Positions 60,764-64,000 of a stretch of DNA of 64,000 nucleotides are shown here, in pieces. A program made the position numbers and the translations under genes. Source of the DNA: Bradyrhizobium septentrionale (lineage in GTDB: Bacteria; Pseudomonadota; Alphaproteobacteria; Rhizobiales; Xanthobacteraceae); the NCBI RefSeq assembly GCF_011516645.4, contig NZ_CP088285.1:2002501-2066500 (forward strand). The letters run 5' to 3'. Numbering within the stretch: the first letter of the stretch is position 1; the number at the start of each line of letters is the position of its first letter. Under the pieces are notes generated by a model. It was not told the origin of the DNA, searched no databases, and was given only the letters and a program-made list of their open reading frames with translations.

Positions 60764-62179
60764 TCAGGCAACTCCTTGCTTGGCGGCACGGCTGACCGAC
60801 AGCACGAAGCGCTCGACCTCGGCAGAATCATTCTTCATGACCGTCATGTGTTCGGACTTGGTCATCAACCCTCCGAGCCAGGCCGGCAGCTGCGGACGCA
60901 CCCCGCAGGCGGCCTCGACCGCGTCGGGGAATTTGGCCGCATGCGCGGTCGACAGCACGATGTTCGGGATCCCTGAGTCCGAGGTGTCGCGATCGGCGAC
61001 CGCGAGCGCGACCGCAGTGTGGGGATCGACCAGATCGCCCGCCTCGCGCCAGGCGGCGCGGATCGCCGCCGCCGTCTCGGTCTCGTCGGCGCGGCCGGCG
61101 TCGAAATCGCGGCGCACCGCGGCCAGCGTCGCATCCGGCAGCACGAAGCGGCCGGACTGCTTCAGCGAGCCCATCAGGCGGCGGACCTGCTCGGCGTCGC
61201 GGCCGCTGGCCTCGAACAACAACCGCTCGAAATTCGACGACACCTGGATGTCCATCGACGGCGAGGTCGTGGCGTGCACCTCGCGCACCTCGTAGATGCC
61301 GGTCTTCAAGGTGCGGGCGAGGATGTCGTTGACGTTGGCGGCGATGCGCAGCCAGCGGATCGGCAGCCCCATCCGCTTCGCGACATAGCCGGCGAAGATG
61401 TCGCCGAAATTGCCTGTGGGCACCGTGAAGTCGACGGTGCGCTGCGGCGAACCGAGCGCGACCGCCGCGGTGAAATAGTAGACCACTTGCGCGACGATGC
61501 GCGCCCAGTTGATCGAGTTGACGCCCGACAGCGCCACCTGGTCGCGGAAGCGATGGTTGTTGAACATCGCCTTCACCAGCGCCTGGCAATCGTCGAACGT
61601 GCCCTCGATCGCCAGCGCATGGACGTTGCCGGCGCCGGTCGTCGTCATCATGCGGCGCTGCACCTCGGAGATGCGTCCGTACGGGAACAGCACCACGAGG
61701 TCGACATTGTCGAGCCCTGCGAACGCCTCGACCGCGGCGCCGCCGGTATCGCCCGAGGTCGCGACCACGATGGTGGTGCGCTGCGCGCGCTTGGCCAGCA
61801 CGTGGTCCATCAGCCGCGAGATCAGCTGCATCGCGACGTCCTTGAACGCCAGGGTAGGTCCGTGGAACAACTCGAGCAGGAACTGGTTCGGCCCGACCTG
61901 GTCGAGCGGCACCACGGCGGGGTGGCGGAACGTGGCATAGGCCTCGTTGGCCATGCGGCCGAGCTCGGCGTCGGAAATCTCGCCGGCGACAAACGGACGG
62001 ATGATCTCGACCGCGACCTCCCAATAGGGACGGCCGAACAGCGCGGCGATGGTCTCGGGCGAAAGCTGCGGCCAGGTCTCGGGCACGTAGAGCCCGCCGT
62101 CGCGGGCAAGCCCGGTCAGCATCACATCGCAGAAGCCAAGCACCGGGGCCTCGCCCCTGGTCGAAATATACCGCGTCAA
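60764..62179 (-). CDS. thrC: Threonine synthase
   Basis: 471 residues from TTG 62179, preferred because GGAGGG lies just upstream; a TTG four codons earlier is also open. It opens TRYISTRGEAPVLGFCDVMLTGLA, the PLP lysine is in GPTLAFKDVAMQLI, ATSGDTGGAAVEAF gives the phosphate loop, and VPTGNFGDIFAGYVAKRMG follows. This is the long form of the enzyme (O-phosphohomoserine to threonine). It heads the operon with the M16 peptidase. Confidence 0.95.
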   Translation of the reverse strand: MTRYISTRGEAPVLGFCDVMLTGLARDGGLYVPETWPQLSPETIAALFGRPYWEVAVEIIRPFVAGEISDAELGRMANEAYATFRHPAVVPLDQVGPNQFLLELFHGPTLAFKDVAMQLISRLMDHVLAKRAQRTTIVVATSGDTGGAAVEAFAGLDNVDLVVLFPYGRISEVQRRMMTTTGAGNVHALAIEGTFDDCQALVKAMFNNHRFRDQVALSGVNSINWARIVAQVVYYFTAAVALGSPQRTVDFTVPTGNFGDIFAGYVAKRMGLPIRWLRIAANVNDILARTLKTGIYEVREVHATTSPSMDIQVSSNFERLLFEASGRDAEQVRRLMGSLKQSGRFVLPDATLAAVRRDFDAGRADETETAAAIRAAWREAGDLVDPHTAVALAVADRDTSDSGIPNIVLSTAHAAKFPDAVEAACGVRPQLPAWLGGLMTKSEHMTVMKNDSAEVERFVLSVSRAAKQGVA

Positions 62180-62375
62180 ACCGCCCTCCAAAGGCTTCGA
62201 TCCGAGCCTTTAGCCTTTGATATCATGGAATTATCGAGTTCGCCGCATGCGAACCGGATGAGGTCACCATAGAAGATCGGGCCCCCAATGGGTAGCCCGA
62301 AGCGCGCGTCCCCGGTGTCGCGCGGAGTGGTGTGGGGTTGCCGATGGAATGGACTGCGCGGATCTCTCTCCGTTC

Positions 62376-62498
62376 GTCGTTCCGGCGAAAGCCGGGACCC
62401 ATAACCACCGAAGTTGGATGGCGAACGAGGATCGTGGCCCCAGCGTCGTACAACAATTGAGATTTGGGGTAATGGGTCCTGGCTTTCGCCAGGACGAC
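62376..62498. repeat. Intergenic palindromic repeat, second copy of the 28.4-kb type
   Basis: Arms TTCCGGCGAAAGCCGGGACC and GGTCCTGGCTTTCGCCAGGA are inverted, and the centre (CCCAGCGTCGTACAACAATT) resembles the centre of the 28428-28550 copy. Slight divergence between arms suggests an older copy. Confidence 0.8.
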
Positions 62499-62559
62499 AC
62501 TGAGTGTGCTGCACGATCTGTGAGTCACACATCCGCGTTCTCGCGACATGATTTGTCCG

Positions 62560-62945
62560 AGCTTTGCTCTTCGTTCCGCCGCTCTGGAAGCAGAGGGCGC
62601 AGGGAAAGCCGGGTGCCGATCGCACCCATGGGCCCCGAGCAAAAGGTAGAAAGCTCGGGGGTAGGACCACAGGTGTCACCGGAAACGCCGGCTTTCCCTG
62701 CGCGATGGGTTACGGCTTACTTCGTGCTCTCCCCGGCGAGACTGGGCTTGCTTGTCACCGCCTTCGCAAAAACGCTTGCGCGTTTTGCGAGGGGACACCG
62801 GCCGCTAGGGCGTCAGGACCACACGACTTCACCGTCCGCTTCATGCGCATTCGTCAATCGCGCACTCGGCGTCCACCGCATCTCACACCGCGCTCGTGAC
62901 GATCGCGAAGCGCCCCTCGATCGGGCGGGACGGCAAATCTATAAC
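62560..62945. repeat. Long intergenic repeat of the Bradyrhizobium type
   Basis: About 385 bases that include GAAGCAGAGGGCGCAGGGAA, a terminator-like AAAAACGCTTGCGCGTTTT and CAGGACCACACGACTTCACC. I recognise this as a sequence repeated in Bradyrhizobium genomes, where its translations (RQDHTTSPSA..., VTIAKRPS) are often annotated as spurious proteins. It carries no real gene here. Function is unknown. It occupies the thrC upstream region. Confidence 0.65.
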
Positions 62946-63039
62946 ACTGAGTTGCATTTCTGATAAAGCGAAATATTTTTGCGTGAGGGGCTTGCGCCGT
63001 CGGGCAACTCAGTGGCAGGGGGCGCCACTCCATCCACTC

Positions 63040-63142
63040 GTCATTCCGGGGCAGCCCGAAGGGCTGAGCCCGGAATCCATCATGCCGCAGGGTTGGCGGC
63101 GAAATGGATTCCGGGCTCTCGCTTCGCGAGCCCCGGAATGAC
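63040..63142. repeat. Intergenic palindromic repeat, GTCATTCCGGGG type
   Basis: Starts GTCATTCCGGGGCAGCCC and ends CCCCGGAATGAC, with GGAATCCAT/ATGGATTCC inner arms; it is nearly the same in organisation as 32513-32615. Confidence 0.85.
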
Positions 63143-63168
63143 AGGTGGAAGGAGTTGCGCGATATCCC

Positions 63169-63795
63169 CTAACCGCTCGGCGGCGCCAGAGGCTGCACGA
63201 TCTCCCGGAACGGCGGCAGCGCCTCGCAGCGCGCGGCGTGGGCCTGCAGCGCAGGATAGCGCGCGTCGAACAGATGCGGATGCGCCTCGCCGGTGAAACG
63301 CAGCGCGCAGGCCACCGCGATGTCGGCATGGCCGATGCGATTCTCCAGCCAGTACGGCGCCGGCACCGCCGCTCGCTCCTTCTCCAGCACCGCGAGCACG
63401 CCTGATATCTGCGCCTCGCAACGCTCGACCCAAAGCTTGAGCTGCTCCTTGCGCAGCACGCGCTCGTAGATCAGGCTCACCGCCTTGTCGGCAAGCCCGG
63501 TCGCGAGCGCCGTGATGCGCAGATGCTTGCGCCGCTCAGGCCCGGAGCGGGCAATCATCGCCTTGTCCGGCCCGACCAGTTCATCGAGATAATCCAGGAT
63601 CGCGCTGCTCTCGATCAGCGCCTCGCCGTCGTCCAGCACCAGCGTCGGCACCCGCCGCACCGGATTGTAAGCGGCGACCTTCTCGGCATCTCCGAAAGTC
63701 GACCACGGTCTGTGCTCATAGGGCAGCCCATAGAGCCGCAGCGCGATCGCGGTGCGGCGGACAAAGGGCGAGTCGTACTGGCCGATCAGGAACAT
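63169..63795 (-). CDS. Glutathione S-transferase family protein
   Basis: 208 residues. The N-terminal thioredoxin-like domain starts MFLIGQYDSPFVRRTAIALRLYGLPYEHRPW with the Ser/Asp-type active-site region, and RRVPTLVLDDGEALIESSAILDYLDELVG follows as the glutathione-binding part. The all-helical C-terminal domain has IGHADIAVACALRFT. It resembles GSTs of unknown substrate in alphaproteobacteria. The upstream 205 bases to the window end show no gene. Confidence 0.9.
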   Translation of the reverse strand: MFLIGQYDSPFVRRTAIALRLYGLPYEHRPWSTFGDAEKVAAYNPVRRVPTLVLDDGEALIESSAILDYLDELVGPDKAMIARSGPERRKHLRITALATGLADKAVSLIYERVLRKEQLKLWVERCEAQISGVLAVLEKERAAVPAPYWLENRIGHADIAVACALRFTGEAHPHLFDARYPALQAHAARCEALPPFREIVQPLAPPSG

Positions 63796-64000
63796 GTTTC
63801 ACTCACGATTGCCGGATGAGCGCGAAGCGGAGCCGTTCACGTCTCGAAAACAATACTTTTTTGCTATGAGATGCACCAGCAGTCCACATCGATTTTCTAT
63901 CTCAACTCCGGCAGATGACCCGCGCAGACTCCATCAGAAGCCGATGCTCGCGGCTTGGAAGCGGGAGGAAGATTTGTCGCGCGAAAAACTTCTATGCGTT

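Noticed and set aside
62349..62963. Frame of about 200 codons in the long intergenic repeat
   Set aside because: Translations of this repeat are known to me as recurrent spurious annotations; the frame begins inside a palindromic repeat and has no ribosome site.
1..64000. CRISPR arrays, ribosomal RNA genes and riboswitches
   Set aside because: No regularly spaced direct repeats, no rRNA-like sequence and no known riboswitch core were seen by eye; the repeats present are palindromic and scattered.

Overview
The window looks like a chromosome segment of Bradyrhizobium or a close Nitrobacteraceae relative. The evidence is the high-GC alphaproteobacterial gene content: a split F0 operon with a b' subunit, a C4-pathway hemA, a hisD-UPF0262-phosphatase-maf-yacG run, an Omp25/31-type barrel, and several families of intergenic palindromic repeats (GTCATTCCGGGG..., GTCGTCCCGGCG..., GTCATCCTGAGG..., CCCTCTCCCGC...) including one long repeat that I recognise from Bradyrhizobium. 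This assignment rests on recognition of families, not on a search.

Bases 1 to about 23.4 kb are an integrated accessory element whose right end abuts the 3' end of a tRNA-Phe gene; the left end lies outside the window. The right arm (17-23.4 kb, visibly more AT-rich) holds the mobility functions: a tyrosine integrase, an AlpA-like excisionase, a DUF927-type ATPase and cargo of unknown function. The left arm (1-16.6 kb) reads as a defence island. It has (a) a caspase-like protease overlapping a ComEC-like metallo-beta-lactamase-fold (MBL) protein cut by the window edge; (b) an XRE regulator, an ImmA-type metallopeptidase and an exonuclease-I-like DEDDh nuclease in one minus-strand operon; (c) a divergent plus-strand operon with a 22-residue leader, two MBL-fold proteins, a single E2-E1-JAB ubiquitin-like-conjugation fusion protein and a patatin phospholipase; (d) a HEPN-motif protein, a zinc metallopeptidase and a permuted papain-fold protein. 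Unit (c) resembles type II CBASS (Cap2 plus Cap3 plus a CapV-type phospholipase) with the nucleotide cyclase absent and MBL proteins in its place, and (b) resembles the CapH-CapP regulators reported beside such systems. This is the main candidate for a poorly described system.

From 23.4 to 36.2 kb is core genome: tRNA-Phe, yacG, an ISAs1-family IS with a perfect 8-bp target duplication, maf, LMW phosphatase, UPF0262, hisD, DUF2948, two NAD(P)-dependent oxidoreductases with a divergent TetR regulator, an alpha/beta hydrolase, a UBP zinc-finger protein and a cNMP-binding/thioredoxin-reductase-like protein, ending at tRNA-Thr(GGT). From 36.2 to 40.6 kb the coding density is low and the genes look acquired or lineage-specific (peptidoglycan-binding/metallopeptidase protein, CgeB-like glycosyltransferase, small DNA-binding protein).

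From 40.8 to 64 kb is core genome again: outer-membrane barrel, chemotaxis receptor, MBL hydrolase, hemA with an upstream FNR/FixK-like box, a giant SSF-type hybrid histidine kinase followed by a LuxR-type response regulator on the other strand, an MHS-family transporter, YjbQ, a DsbA-like isomerase, atpI-B-E-F'-F, a secreted protein, GNAT acetyltransferase, M16 peptidase, thrC and a glutathione S-transferase. Intergenic repeats punctuate this part.
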